Assembly: GCA_021234155.1 (NCBI GenBank)
Contig: JAJEKV010000060.1
Span: 4,798,323 to 4,862,322 of the forward strand
Source: Isoetes taiwanensis
Lineage: Eukaryota > Streptophyta > Lycopodiopsida > Isoetales > Isoetaceae
Length of the DNA: 64,000 bases
Direction of reading: 5' to 3'
Part shown: positions 24,700 through 35,991 of the stretch, piece after piece
Layout of the letters: every line of letters starts with the position of its first letter
Position numbering within the stretch: the stretch's first letter is position 1
Position numbers and translations under genes: made by a program
Notes under the pieces: model-generated
What the model saw: the letters and a program-made list of their open reading frames with translations, nothing else
What the model was told of the DNA's origin: nothing
Databases searched by the model: none

Positions 24700-25243
24700 C
24701 CTCCGTGTCACGTCGTTTAACGGCGCTTTGGCGACGTGTCACGCGCGCGCGGCGGGCCGGCTTGGCACCAGCACCATGCCCGCAGGCGGGCGTGACCGTC
24801 GGCGTTGTGCAACGTCGTTCGTTCGGCGGCGGCTGGCGGCGTCTTGACACGCAGCGGCCGGCTTGGCACCGGCACCATACCCGCAGCGGCGGGCGTGACA
24901 CGTCGGCGTTATTACAGCGTCGTTCAGCGGCACGGCAAGCTGGCGTCTTGACGCCGTTTACCCGCCTTGGCAAGCTTTGCCCATTTCCACGATGATGCGG
25001 CGTATTTCGCAATGGCGTCGTTGAGCGGCGTTTAACGGCGTGTTTGACCGTTTGACGCTGCCCGGGTAGCGGCGGTACCCATGCCGCCTTGAGGCAAATC
25101 CGACACGTCGGCCCACGATGGCCGTCGTTGAACGGCGTCGAAGCGGCGTTGTCGTCGTTGAGCGGCGATGTCGTCGATCAACGGCGGCGATCCGTTGTTC
25201 ATCGGCGGGCGGCGTCGTTGGACATCGGCGATCCCTTGTAGTG
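24700..25243. repeat. Right terminal region of the CACTA element: terminal repeat plus dense subterminal motifs
   Basis: At least seven variants of CGTCGTT-N-A-R-CGGCG occur, for example CGTCGTTTAACGGCGC, CGTCGTTCAGCGGC, CGTCGTTGAGCGGCG and CGTCGTTGAACGGCG. They run up to the terminus CCCTTGTAGTG, and the next bases ATA would be the target duplication. The region is very rich in CG dinucleotides. Open frames across it on both strands (for example 24,422-25,012 minus) are by-products of the repeat and not genes. Confidence 0.85.
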
Positions 25244-25710
25244 ATAAACTTGTTCATGTTTCAAGAGCTTGTGCTAACATTACACCATTGCGAGGTCTTG
25301 TTGTTTAGAGCATTCATGCGGCCGGGCGACAAAGCATGCTCTTGGTTTCTGAGGAAGCCCCTGTTGTTGACTCGCTTACGCACACCTAACGGCTTGATCA
25401 AGCCATACATGTTTCACGGCTTTCAAATGCGATAATTGAAGAAGATATAAATGTTAAACCACAAAAGCGAGAGCGCACAAAGGCGAGAAATGAACTGAAA
25501 CCATGAAATTGCTTGGTTTGAATGCGAGCAATGGCAAGAAATTATATCATGCTATGAATTCGTTCTAGGTAATTCTTACGGAAGTGTCATCCAGAGAATG
25601 AGGCGCCATAGCTGGGCGGGGTCCGGAAGAAAAGCTTGGATGGGGAGATCACGTCCTGCCATCTGCTAAGAGACCATAACTTTCCTTCAGCTAGAAATAT
25701 AGAATGTGTG
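25244..25710. other. Sequence flanking the CACTA right end, no gene recognised
   Basis: Ordinary mixed-composition DNA. No splice-supported frame or repeat is seen. Confidence 0.4.
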
Positions 25711-26017
25711 CCAACGGTGTGCTCTGCGATGCCGGGAATTACCAGTTACTGTTTGAACACAAAGGAGACTTGCTTTCTTATCAGAACCCTGATGGCGCGG
25801 AAGGGAGGGCAGAATCCGAGGTGCAGAAGCTATAGCCAAGTCCGGCGGATAGCGTTTGTGTAGCAGGCTGATAATGGGGCTGGATGACCGACCATTTACA
25901 GGCAGCAGCCAGTTTTTAGCAGTCATCAGCATATGCTAGGTATATGCCAGCATATACTTGAATATGCCCACATACCCACATAAACGAGGGTTTGCCCCCC
26001 TAGGGGCAACCCAAAAA
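25711..26017. repeat. ~305 bp dispersed repeat, copy 1
   Basis: It begins CCAACGGTGTGCTC and ends GGGGCAACCCAAAAA. It matches the copy at 31,754 closely across its whole length apart from a few short indels, and the similarity stops at the same points at both ends. Near its end is the inverted repeat TTGCCCC-CCTA-GGGGCAA. Flanks differ between copies. Confidence 0.88.
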
Positions 26018-26725
26018 AATATAGCGCCCTTTTTTTATCTTTCTGAAAAGCTATTATTTACATGAGGGGCTAGCATTAGCTGTTACATGTTCATTGTAAT
26101 CCACATATTCATTGTAATCTGCTGCCATTGCATTCTAGAATCGTGTAAATCCTGTTGATGGTTCTTTTGCAAACCAAGAGCGAGTTTTCTAACCGAAGCC
26201 GCCCTTGGGACTTGGAAAAGAGCTTAGACCTTGAGCGACAAAAACAAAAATGAAAAATTAGAAACTGAATTATATATTGCAAGTGTGGAACCGGCCTTGT
26301 GTTCCTTTGCTTTTCCTTATGCATTTTGTGGCATAACATATGAAAGAAAATCGAGTATAGTCTCCCAAAGAACAGTGGATTCCTGAAATGAACAACTTTG
26401 CAATTTCGTTGTTTCAATATGATTAGCTTGTTAGCTGCCTTCCTTGATTTACAGAACGTTCCGCTACTGACTCAAATGGTCTCATCACTTCGGTGAATCA
26501 CTTATCGAATTGTGCCAATAGGCACAAGATATTGCAACTCAAAGTGTTGATATTTTTAAGAGTCATTTGTTTGGGAGGGCGTTGGGAATGTCCTATATAT
26601 CTATTCTTGACTTGGGGATCTTATCCAAGGCAAGTACTTTCCAATAATCTAGACCTCATCTTAACTACTGTCTTTTGGCCTAGCGAACTAGGTAGATTCA
26701 GACCTAGCATCTTCTACTACTGTTA
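26018..26725. other. AT-rich spacer, no gene recognised
   Basis: Short frames on both strands only. Nothing matches a family that I know. Confidence 0.4.
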
Positions 26726-26727
26726 AT

Positions 26728-27160
26728 CGGAAGTACAAGTCACATATAGTTAGCTGTAATTCTTAGAAATTTAAAAAGGCAGAACGTATATTACTATGCA
26801 GGGTTATAACATATAATTCAGTCAGTATTTCGATGTAGTGTGTCACCAATAATGGACGTAACCGCCTCAAGGCATCATTCCGTTCTAAATACAGTCAACT
26901 TGCCTAAGCTTGCGTAAGGATAGAGAGCAAAAAACTTTGCAAAAGCTTAAAGCTAGAATGAGAAACTACCCAGTTCAACTCAAAAAAATGTTTGAGTCAG
27001 TAGTTACAAGTGGAAGCACAAGTCACACATAGTTAGTTGTAATTCTTAGAGACTTAAGAAGGCAGAACCCATTACTATGCGAGGATATAACATACTTCAG
27101 TCTTCTTGTTCCACTATTTTGATTTAGTGTTAACACCGATATTATCATGGAAGTAACCTA
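26728..27160. repeat. Diverged direct duplication, offset about 282 bp
   Basis: GGAAGTACAAGTCACATATA...GTAATTCTTAGA...GGCAGAACG...ATTACTATGC (from 26,728) recurs from 27,011 with roughly 10-15 percent difference and small indels. Confidence 0.8.
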
Positions 27161-27194
27161 GCCCGAAAAGACTTCAATTTTCATCGTATTGGGT

Positions 27195-27196
<2 letters not shown>

Positions 27197-27261
<65 letters not shown>
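27197..27261. repeat. (AT)n microsatellite
   Basis: About 65 bp of uninterrupted AT dinucleotides, directly abutting a T-run (27,262-27,271). Confidence 0.97.
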
Positions 27262-27270
<9 letters not shown>

Positions 27271-27590
27271 TGAAGGAAAGAAGTTTCTGTATTAATCAGA
27301 TAGGAAGAATTACAATACAGAGATCCCTCTATGGATCAGATATAAGTTAAGTACAAAGGATCCCATCTGGATCTGAATCATGTCTGTAGCTAAAGAACAC
27401 ATGAGCCTCTCTCAACCTCTTCTTCTGTCTTAAACAGAGTACTATGGGAGCCAAGTACCCATTTTCCACAGCTGCAAACAAATCTTGAATGCTCCAAAAA
27501 CCTCTTGCAAAACTAGAAATGAGGATGGAAAGAGATGAAGAGTAACCTGAGCAGTCTCCGCTCGCTGGGGAATCCCTATACTTCAAACTA
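27262..27590 (-). mobile_element. Probable 3' end of a 5'-truncated LINE-like retroposon
   Basis: On the minus strand an open frame ends ...RLREAHVFFSYRHDSDPDG and then a stop. About 75 bp of AT-rich trailer follow, and then an A-run that meets the (AT)n tract. A frame end, short trailer and terminal A-run at a simple-sequence target fit a LINE insertion. No reverse transcriptase motif is left, so the family is uncertain. Confidence 0.35.
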
Positions 27591-27599
27591 TGATCAAAT

Positions 27600-30440
27600 T
27601 ATACAATTTTATTACCAGGTATGTGAGATGAAAAGGAGATCTTTGCATTGTCGGGATCGCCTACGGTCGGCCGACAGAATCGGGCTAGACAGACACACGG
27701 CCCGACCACGAGAACTCTCCCTAAAATCACGGCTCATGATATCCGGTCTTGATATGGAAGCATCGGCTGGGCACAATAGATCCCTAGCTCGGCAATCTCA
27801 AATAACCCAACATTACATTTATAAAACGCATGTCGAGATCAAGAATTTACTCAACTTCTTCCAAGAAAACACCTCCGGATCTTTCCGCTAGAAAGAAAGA
27901 GCAAGAGGAAGGAAAAAAGCCAAGAACTTCGAGGAGGATCCGTTGTTTGATGAGGCAGCCCGGAAATCATACAACTCAATTGCTCTCCTCACATTTCTGC
28001 TTAAAATCTGAATCTTTCGGTGCTTTTTACTCAAACAAGAGAACTTACTTGACAGAAAGAACCGGAAGTAAATGGCAAACTGGCATGAAATGAAAGAACC
28101 GCCTTGAAGCAATTCTGATTGAAGAATCCGACCCACCTTTGAATAAACGAAATCCAAAGAGAAAATTGTGCAAAACCCCTCTAGCAGCAAATCAGAAGGG
28201 ACTCGATCTTGGGAGGATGGAGTCAAGGGAAGGAAGAGGGAGAAGGGCGGCCTTCCCTCTCTGCCGCCGCCCTAGTTCCAGGCGCCAAGAAACGCGCCAA
28301 CGGCTATATATCCTTCATTGGGTCCATAAACCATTTGGTCTCCTTGGACGATAAGACTTCATTCTTGTATCAAGCGAATGGTTCTTTCTGTCCCCAAAAT
28401 GTTACATCATATGCAGGTTCAGGTGTCAACCCATCCAAGCCTCCAAGTTCAGGATGAAAATTTGCCTCAACAATTGACAATGGAAATTAGCATTTAAGAG
28501 CGAGAACCAACATAGTAGTATGACCGCTTGGTCATCATTCCCCATGCCCCAATGGACGGCACTACTACTACGGTCTTTGAACAATGATACCAAAAATTCT
28601 TCACCTTGAAGGTTGAATAAATATATTGCTTGTTCATCCCGCAATATAAAAAGGATCTTTGTTACATAAAAATTCAGCAAAAGTCCTATTCTACTCATAT
28701 TTATCAAACACGAGGCCATGTGCGAGAAAACATCGGGAGAAACACAAGAATAATGAAGCGGGCAGCCCGGGACACACAACCCGCACATCACTTTGTTGGA
28801 ATTGCTATTGACATCCGGAAACTAGCAAAAAGGTAAAATATGTCCGATATCTCACTTTGCCTTCACAAGATATTTTACAGAATTTGCAATGGCACCCTTC
28901 TTCTGCTCTACTACAAGAGTTCCACAGTGGGTGTGGGATTTTTCGTACATGGACATGGTCCAGTCCAATTTAGAAATTCTCATCGACAAAAACTGTGAAC
29001 CACAAGTGAATTCGTATTAAAGATAGTGTGTCCTTTTAACAAGCTTTCTTAGATTTCTAATGCCTCACCGCCTGATTGTCTATCCAACCAAATGGTCTTG
29101 GAAAAGCGGTACAACTTTATGCGGGGATGGAGACGTCAAAATTCTTTGGTAATCTTGTGACATTTACAATGGATGCTCCTTCAATTCCCTCGTCCAACCT
29201 GCACTCAGCCTAACAAAAGAGCAAGCTGATAACACTTAAATCAGCCCGGAACTACCGGTGGCAAAAATATAACGGCTCACGGCCAGAGGGAGAAATTATT
29301 GATTTTAGCTTGATTACAATAAGAGAATCAAAGAAAGGAAGTTGGAATTCAAATTGAAGAGAGAGACTACTTTGTCTTATAAATTTATTGTAATCTTGAA
29401 TAGTTCATGTAGAGGTGTATGACTAAGTACACCGCCATTGTCATTGCCGCGGTATTAATTCGATATGAAAACCACCTTTGCTGAGCAAATAACACCAACC
29501 CGACGCAAACCTGAGATCAAACCAACTAAAGATCGGGCAAGGGAATAGCAAACAAGACAAACGAGAACATGTTTTATGTAAGTCTCAAGCTGGGAAGTAT
29601 CTTATAATGGATGAAAAGACCCATGTCAAGAATGAACTATAAGAAAACAAATCTAGATCACTCACCAACAAGACTTTAAAGCTGCGACTTAATAATCGAT
29701 CACACCGGTGTAATCTTGTAACTTTATTAAAAACCATCTTTTGCAATCATACGTCATTTGCTACATTCTCAATAACATAAGAACCAATGTATGTTCTTGT
29801 CCCATAAAGTGCCACATTAGACATTTTTGGCGCAAATCTTCTATCGGCAAGCGTAAAGTGATAACATATGTAGCTTCTTATTGTTTTGACTAAAGCATAT
29901 TGAATAACCAAAAATTTTCAATTATCGGCTAATATAGAAGGGACTAATTTATATCTAAGGGATTATGCTTTGTTAATGAAGTCAAAAGATGATCCAATGT
30001 GACAATGTCAAATCTTTGAATGCCATAAAATATCAAATGATGACCAGCACACGATAAGACAATCCAATATATTTGTTTTCTTCATGGCATTTCCCGCCAA
30101 AGGCAAAGTAGGTGATAATTTGTTGATAAAAAAAATAGCCATAAGATGGCTGCTGATTGAGATTTGAAATGTGTACAACCGAATCAAGGTATTGTAGGTC
30201 GGCTTTGAAGTAGAGAAATTGAGAGATCTGGTTCTGTTAGAGGATAAACTAGCTAGTCAGAATGCTTGAGATAGCAAAAGATCCCGTTGGCAAATGGCTA
30301 CATTAAGGAACTCTTGCCGAGTGAGACATTAACCAATAAAGGAAATAGCCGATTACAAAGCGCAGATTAGTCTAGCATGTATTTTGGGATTGGCACGGCT
30401 TATATCTCTTAGGAGTCTGCATTCATCATAACTCACAAAC
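27600..30440. other. Long AT-rich region, no gene recognised
   Basis: Open frames are short and without motifs. A purine-rich stretch followed by a GC-rich one (28,215-28,310) and a TATA-like string (ctatatatcc near 28,304) could be promoter-like, but no convincing exon follows. Confidence 0.4.
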
Positions 30441-30489
30441 ATACTTCCTACATGTGTAACATCCGCAACCTCTGCATACCCTAAATGGA

Positions 30490-30640
30490 AAACGGTTGAA
30501 GTCGATAGATCCTTGAGAATTGCGTGGAAGTAAAACTTGTGAGTCTACAATGCAATCTTCCCTCATGGCTAACGTTTGCGAAGTCTTTGAACATGGAGGA
30601 TTTGCAAACATGCTTCTCCTTTGAGTAGAGCCAAGCGCCA
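30490..30640 (-). other. Exon-like segment (minus), function unknown
   Basis: On the minus strand a frame containing MFANPPCSKTSQTLAMRED...QGSIDFNRFPFR runs into a GTATGC donor-like sequence. No protein family is recognised. It lies downstream, in the same direction, of the better-supported exon-like segment at 31,393-31,534. Confidence 0.22.
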
Positions 30641-30659
30641 CCTTTCAAAAGAACATGCC

Positions 30660-31390
30660 AAGGCAGTCAATGCAAGAATACCAAAACAGATTTCAAAGTC
30701 ATAATCATTCAGGTGAAAAATATCATAAAAAGCATATTGGAGTTAAGATTTCCACTTTCGCTTGTTTCTACCTATTGTTCAATTATGCATCAGAGCATGG
30801 CCACCCGGTTGTTAAGCTTGACCCGGTTTGCAAGGTGATCATCTTGCCTGATGCATTCCATTGCCATAATGAAGAGAAAATAAAAGTGGCACATTGTCTA
30901 ACTACATATCTTAATACAATCATTCTAAATATATATGGATAAATATTCAGTACCAATATCATCCCACCCCTTTCTACACCGGTGAAAGCGATTCTAAGTT
31001 GTTATATTGTCATATTAAGCGCCTCTAATGCTTTATTAGTGTGTATCATACATGCATCTATTATGCCTTATAGCCTCATTGCACTTGCTAGATGTAAATG
31101 GCATTGCATAACTGTATTTTGTTGCTAAGCCTTATGTTACCAACGTAAATGGCCATAGTTTGCTAAGTTCTCATACAACACATTAACATCATATTTGCTT
31201 AATTTCTTGGTTCATCTATCATCTCCCTCAAATGCTTCACCTACCCAAGAGCGAGAATCGGTTCTCGACATGTTCATCATTATTTCCAGTTCATTACTTG
31301 GAATTACCCAGCCATTTACAACTAGCATGCTAATGCTAGATCCTTTCCCCTTCATCTAAATTATGTATCTTATAAATTATGCAAACAATA
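30660..31390. other. AT-rich segment with no supported gene
   Basis: A plus-strand frame (30,655-30,942) is open but shows no motif or splice signals at its ends. The rest is simple intergenic or intronic DNA. Confidence 0.35.
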
Positions 31391-31392
31391 AC

Positions 31393-31534
31393 CTGCTCTT
31401 CCAAATGCACATATGGAACTGCATAAAGACGTGTTGCACATCCATACTCGAGGCAAATGCCAAAGTTTGTTGTGATGCCACAATCATTATCTGAAGCAAT
31501 ATAAGGTCGTTCTATTGCAATCATGCTACCTTCA
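31393..31534 (-). other. Candidate internal exon (minus), function unknown
   Basis: On the minus strand TTACTCTTTTGCAG precedes, and GAAGAGCAG|GTTATT ends, a 142 bp segment that is fully open in one frame (1 + 47 codons). It reads EGSMIAIERPYIASDNDCG ... LEYGCATRLYAVPYVHLEEQ. Good acceptor and donor at the exact ends of a sensible peptide suggest a real or recently real exon. I do not recognise the family and cannot link it to a start or stop. Confidence 0.35.
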
Positions 31535-31753
31535 CTGCAAAAGAGTAACATACATTAATCTCTTACTTAAGATAGCCACACATAGTATTAGTACCAAAGA
31601 GGCCCAAGCCTAGCGCTGAACTAATGAAGCTCAACATGTGAGAACACTTAGTTCACAACCCTGATTATTGAGATTTCCTGTACCTGAAAAGACTAACAAG
31701 GAGGACTTGTTCATCCCAAAGAATCAGTGGCAGCAAATCGTTGTTACTATCAA

Positions 31754-32057
31754 CCAACGGTGTGCTCCGCGATGCCGGGAATTACCAGTTGCCGTTTGAA
31801 CACAAAGGAGACTTGCTTTCTTATCAGAACCATGACGGAAGGCGCGGAAGGGAGGGCAGAATCCGAGGTGCAGAAGCCATAGCCAAGTCCTGCGGATAGC
31901 GTTTGTGTAGCGTTTGCGTTTGGATGACCTAGCATTTACAGGCAGCAGCAAGTTTTTAGCAGTCATCAGCATATGCTAGGTATATGCCAGCATATACTTG
32001 AATATGCCCACATACCCACATAAATGAGGGTTTGCCCCCCTAGGGGCAACCCAAAAA
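31754..32057. repeat. ~305 bp dispersed repeat, copy 2
   Basis: Direct-orientation partner of the copy at 25,711, with the same start (CCAACGGTGTGCTC) and end (GGGGCAACCCAAAAA). No five-base duplication flanks the pair and no primer-binding site follows copy 1, so an LTR pair is unlikely. A small transposon or retroposon family is the simpler reading. Confidence 0.88.
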
Positions 32058-32541
32058 TCACAACACAAAAATACAAACAATCCCTACATGACATCTCTAA
32101 TATAAAACATCAAGAAAAATCACCTTAAAAGCCCACCAATAATGATCATCTCCACCATATAGGATTAACAAGCAAATTAAACACCTGTTTTGGTGTCCTA
32201 GATGATAAAATATCTTCTTTTTCATAGATCTTAGATTCTCAAAGCTGATAGAGATTACTTAGTTGCCATTATCTGTTGCTGCATGTATTTCCCATAGTAA
32301 AATGATTAGTAAATTGCATAATATTCATTTTGCATACCAATCTCTCAAAAGTAGAGCCACGAAGCTTTAAGATGTTAGTTTCATCTCCTCGAAACACTAA
32401 TCTTTTTGCTACTCCATTGTTTGTTATCTCCTCCATACACAAACCTTTTTGCTACTTATTATTTATCAACGACTGTTGTGGCAAGTATGCCACTGTGCAG
32501 ATATTCTAATAATATGCTCAATTTCTATTTGATTGATGCAG

Positions 32542-32671
32542 GGTATGGCATGGAGAGCATCGGCATGAAGGTTTGTTCAATCAGCAACATTTGCTTTTAA
32601 GAGTTAAGCTTGGGGACTTCCTGAAGAGTACTAGACACAACTCCTTTATCATTGATCCTGCCTTTTTAAAG
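32542..32671 (+). other. Candidate internal exon (plus), function unknown
   Basis: TTTGATTGATGCAG precedes and TTTTTAAAG|GTATGA ends a 130 bp segment that is completely open in one frame (1 + 43 codons). It contains VWHGEHRHEGLFNQQHLLL and VKLGDFLKSTRHNSFIIDPA. Splice-like ends and the peptide's composition support an exon, but I cannot assign a protein or find its neighbours. Confidence 0.35.
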
Positions 32672-34110
32672 GTATGAAGCCATCTTCGCACTCATGACAG
32701 TATTGTTATACAACCCTAAGTTCTATGTTGGATGTAGATTAAAGTGGCTCTATATGGTTCCAAGTAGTATAGTAAATAATTTATGGAGCAATGGGTGAAG
32801 AAAATCATTTCCAGATCTGTTCCCTTTATTCTCAAATTATGCTGACTGTTCATTATGGATCTTATTTTTTCACTTATGTTCTCTCTCTCTTTCTTCCTCT
32901 ATTTTTTGGACCAGGGTTGCTCACATTCTTTTCTTCTGTCCAAATACATGTCAAAGAAAACCATAACATTACATCCTATTTTGTATAGGAAGGGGGCAAC
33001 AAATTACTTGGCATGTTGAAACATGAGTAGTTGGGAGCTTCAAGCCAGATGTTCCAGTGGAAATGCCCAAAGTTTTGTACATGAAATACATCTGCCAGGA
33101 GTACAAAAGTGTGCTTCATTGTTGCTCCCATAATCTTCAAATGAAAATTTCTATGCTTCGAATCTTTTTTGAGTATTAAACAACTAACTTGGACAATAAC
33201 TTAAACGAGAAAAATTGACCACCCTACATATGTTCTTAAACCCTACATCTTATTCATACATTTTACAATAAAATTGTATTTATGCCTGGCAACGTCGAGC
33301 ACCATAACTAGTAACCTATAAAAAGAAAAAACATGACCACTAAATGCAAATAAGTTGTTGTGACCCTACAAAACATACGGTTTTACATACATGACTGGAA
33401 TCATAAACTTCCAACGTTTGAGTTTGGTATTTGTGAAAGGGTTTTCTCGCATGGTTGGGCTAAGATTCCTGTGCCGTATTGTATAGAAAACCGTATATAT
33501 TGCCATGTTTGAGGAGCTTAATGTCATTTAGAGATCATGTTGCTTTTTTGGGTTTTTAGTTAGTTTTTTTTTTTAAAAGGTTAAGAAGAATAAAAAAATA
33601 TTTGGGGCCTTTTTTTTAGGGCGTGGATAAGAAGGGATGCTCCCTTCTTTTCTTGGCAAGGGCAACAGAGCAGAGAGAGAGACCATTTAGGCAGAGAGGG
33701 CGGCTTCATACACCAAATGCATGAATGGAGGCTTGTGGCACGAATGGGCGGCTTGATACAAATGGGCGCCCATTTGTGCGGCGGAGCAAAGCAGGCACAG
33801 GCATCGTTGAAGCCAAGAAACGACCTGAGACGCCCAGAGGGACGATTGAATGAAAACGGCCTCTGGCAGGTGGGATGCATGGCGAATCGAAAGGGCTGGA
33901 CATCTCCTTGTTCCGCTGTGTGTAGTTGTTCGGGGCGGTCTTGAACAATTGTAGATAATTCGACCTAGATTTTTCCCAAGCAGGTTCAAGCAGAAAAAGT
34001 ATGCAGATGGGATTAGGGGAGCTCTCATTTCGAGACGAAATCTCGGGCTTTGGCAGTGGCGGCTGAGTTTTGTTGTCGTGTTGTTGTTCTATTTTTTTTA
34101 GGTTGGATTC
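32672..34110. other. Spacer with purine-rich patches, no gene recognised
   Basis: A GC-richer patch (33,640-33,900) has overlapping open frames on both strands without motifs. A T-run sits at 33,565-33,575. Confidence 0.35.
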
Positions 34111-34111
34111 C

Positions 34112-34445
34112 TCAAAGCTTTGTTGTGGGAGTCTGTATTTCTCTTAGACACTGTGGATGGAGCTTCCTGTGGCTCAATAATTTGGGCTTGTCCTATAGAA
34201 GGAGATTGCAAATGCACTTCCATTCATTTCTTCACCGCTACAGATTATTGTTGGAAGTCTGTATGACATTAATCTCGTCATCAATCTCCATTTCTTTTGT
34301 TGTGGAAGTCTGTATTTCGGTTAGATACTCCGAATACCATTCTGCAGACCGGCCAGCTCTTTGTGGTTCATTAATTTGTGCTTCTCTTATAGAAGCAGAA
34401 GGAGAATTCTTCACATCTACAGATTTATTGTTGGAAGCCTGTGGC
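34112..34445. repeat. Diverged ~177 bp tandem duplication upstream of NOP10
   Basis: TTTGTTGTGGGAGTCTGTATTTC ... GTGGCTCAATAATTTG ... CTACAGATTATTGTTGGAAG (split here to stay short) recurs as TTTGTTGTGGAAGTCTGT ... GTGGTTCATTAATTTG ... CTACAGATTTATTGTTGGA. Both copies read in the same order and orientation. Confidence 0.78.
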
Positions 34446-34949
34446 GAGGCCTATGGGGAATAGGAAGGTTCTGGAAGCTTGGATATGTGTTTTTGATGTG
34501 CTGGGTTTCATGTGTTATAATCTGCTGTATTGCAGTGTGTAATGGTGATGTACAGATGTCTTCATTTTAATATCATGGTCATGTGCAAAGTTTTTGAATG
34601 TGCAAAGTTTTTGAATCTAATGAATGGTGAAGTTAAATGTTCATGTCTTTGAAACTGACCTTAGAAAGTGGCAACGCATTTTTTTGTCAAAAAAATATTG
34701 GCCCTTGATTTGGTGTGATGCCCGGGATATGCTGAAGATCAATGGCTCATACACAATCCTAGAAACAAAACCCATAAACATGCGAATTAGAGAATACATA
34801 AATGGTTTCACATACACGACTGGAATCATAATCCACACAATGCGAGAGAGCACCCCCCACAATACCGAACTCAAACATTGGAAGTTTATGTATTCATTTG
34901 AAGGTAATTATTGTTTTAATTTAATCGGACGATTCCGCCAAATCCTCAC

Positions 34950-34990
34950 ATTCTATAATAAAACCCTAGCTAGGGTTTTAGGGTTTAGCT
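34950..34990 (+). promoter_or_regulatory. Promoter of NOP10: TATA-like string and palindromic telo-box
   Basis: TATAATAAAA (34,954-34,963) overlaps the perfect 20 bp palindrome AAAACCCTAGCTAGGGTTTT (34,960-34,979), followed by a further AGGGTTTAG. AAACCCTA telo-boxes are typical of plant promoters for ribosome-biogenesis and translation genes, which fits the NOP10 frame starting about 185 bp downstream. Confidence 0.65.
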
Positions 34991-35163
34991 AATCGCCAGA
35001 GGCCGACGAAACAGAGGTGCACGAATCAGTTCAGTTCGAGGGCGAAGGTTAGGGCACTCTCTTCCGACCTGGCCTGATTTATCAAGAAAACTTATCTGAA
35101 GTATTATCTGCATTACGCTTACATATTAGAATTTGAAGCTTGGGTGAAGCAACCTCTGTAGCC

Positions 35164-35507
35164 ATGTATCTTATGTGCTATACTAACGAGAACGGGGAAA
35201 AGGTTTACACATTGAAGGTTTGTGCTTTTGTTTGCGTGGTCTGATTCCGCCGTTTTTTCTTAAAACGCTTAAGTTTTTCGATCTGGTTGCTTACAGAAAG
35301 AGGATCCAAATGAAAGTCCAACACAGTCAGCCCATCCAGGTAGAATGAATTGGTGCCGTGCACCATCTAGTTTTAGCATAGACGGCTTACACATTGATTT
35401 GTTCTGCAGCTCGTTTTTCACCAGATGATAAGTTTTCTAAGCATAGAATCACTCTGAAGAAGAGATTTGGACTTCTGCCCACGCAACAGCCGCCTCATTA
35501 CTATTAG
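35164..35507 (+). CDS. NOP10: H/ACA ribonucleoprotein subunit NOP10 (three exons, 64 residues)
   Basis: Exons are 35,164-35,217, 35,297-35,339 and 35,410-35,507. Both introns (79 and 70 bp) are GT...AG, and the joined phases give an uninterrupted 64-residue protein ending in TAG. It starts [19 protein letters not shown], continues [19 protein letters not shown] and ends [17 protein letters not shown], which is the NOP10 pattern along its full length. NOP10 is a small core protein of box H/ACA snoRNPs with dyskerin, GAR1 and NHP2. It is needed for rRNA pseudouridylation in the nucleolus and for telomerase RNP assembly in some eukaryotes. The start is the first ATG and matches the family start. 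The plant form keeps the conserved YxxN..G..VYTLK N-terminal strand region and the [10 protein letters not shown] core. A telo-box promoter lies upstream. I see no disabling change, and this is the best-supported host gene in the window. Confidence 0.93.
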
Positions 35508-35991
35508 CTTATATGACCATGTGCTTAAATGAAAATATTATATTATCTTGACTGCTAATAGTATTGTGCTGTTTCAAGTTTGAGTAATGTAAGTAGGCTT
35601 ATGTTTTGAGCTTTCTTAGCCTCCAAGCTTACAGTGGAACCACTGAGAGGGAGAACCAGAATAAAAGATGAGGATGAGATTCTGAAAAGATTGAGGTATT
35701 GGCGTCTCCCAAGATGATGTTTTTGAATCTCTAGATGTGTAAGATGGTAGAGATTTTCGCTTAAAGAATTCATGGTTTAAGTTAAAGTGCATCGTATTTG
35801 TGTTGCTGCTTTCAAAATTTTCTGTGCTAATTGTCTTTAAAGAATTAGATAGTAAAGACTAGAGGCTCTGCAAGAACTGGAAAAGTGAGACCTGTTTCCC
35901 TTTTGGGTTGCCCTAAAAGGGCTAACCCTTGGTGTTGCAGTCGGTGTTGGAATTCTTTGAATATTTCATTTGACACAATGGAGTGCTTTAT

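Larger units (their letters stand above)
12965..25243 (-). mobile_element. Degenerate CACTA (En/Spm) DNA transposon; right end defined, left end not found
   Basis: The right end reads CCCTTGTAGTG at 25,233-25,243. Its reverse complement, CACTACAAGGG, is a classical CACTA terminus. Inward from it lie about 500 bp of GC-rich subterminal repeats (core CGTCGTT-N-A-R-CGGCG), a second cluster at 23.9-24.1 kb and a left cluster at 12.97-13.07 kb. Between them a minus-strand transposase of the tnp2 (Transposase_21) family is readable in pieces. No matching CACTACAAG is seen on the left, so the left boundary given is only the outermost subterminal cluster. The element is non-functional: the coding region has frameshifts and stops and is interrupted by another transposon. 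Confidence 0.82.

Noticed and set aside
24422-25012. 196-codon minus-strand frame rich in arginine
   Set aside because: It runs through the GC-rich subterminal repeats of the CACTA element, and the plus strand is equally open there. It is a by-product of repeat composition.
27197-27261. (AT)n tract as a regulatory or origin element
   Set aside because: A simple dinucleotide microsatellite needs no further explanation; it may only be the target of the adjacent LINE end.
25711-32057. The 305 bp direct repeats as LTRs of one 6.3 kb retrotransposon
   Set aside because: No target duplication flanks the pair, no primer-binding site or polypurine tract is present, and there is no gag-pol between them.
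34050-34570. 137-codon plus-strand frame as an expressed gene
   Set aside because: It spans a diverged tandem duplication, has no recognisable motif, and the two halves do not keep the same frame.
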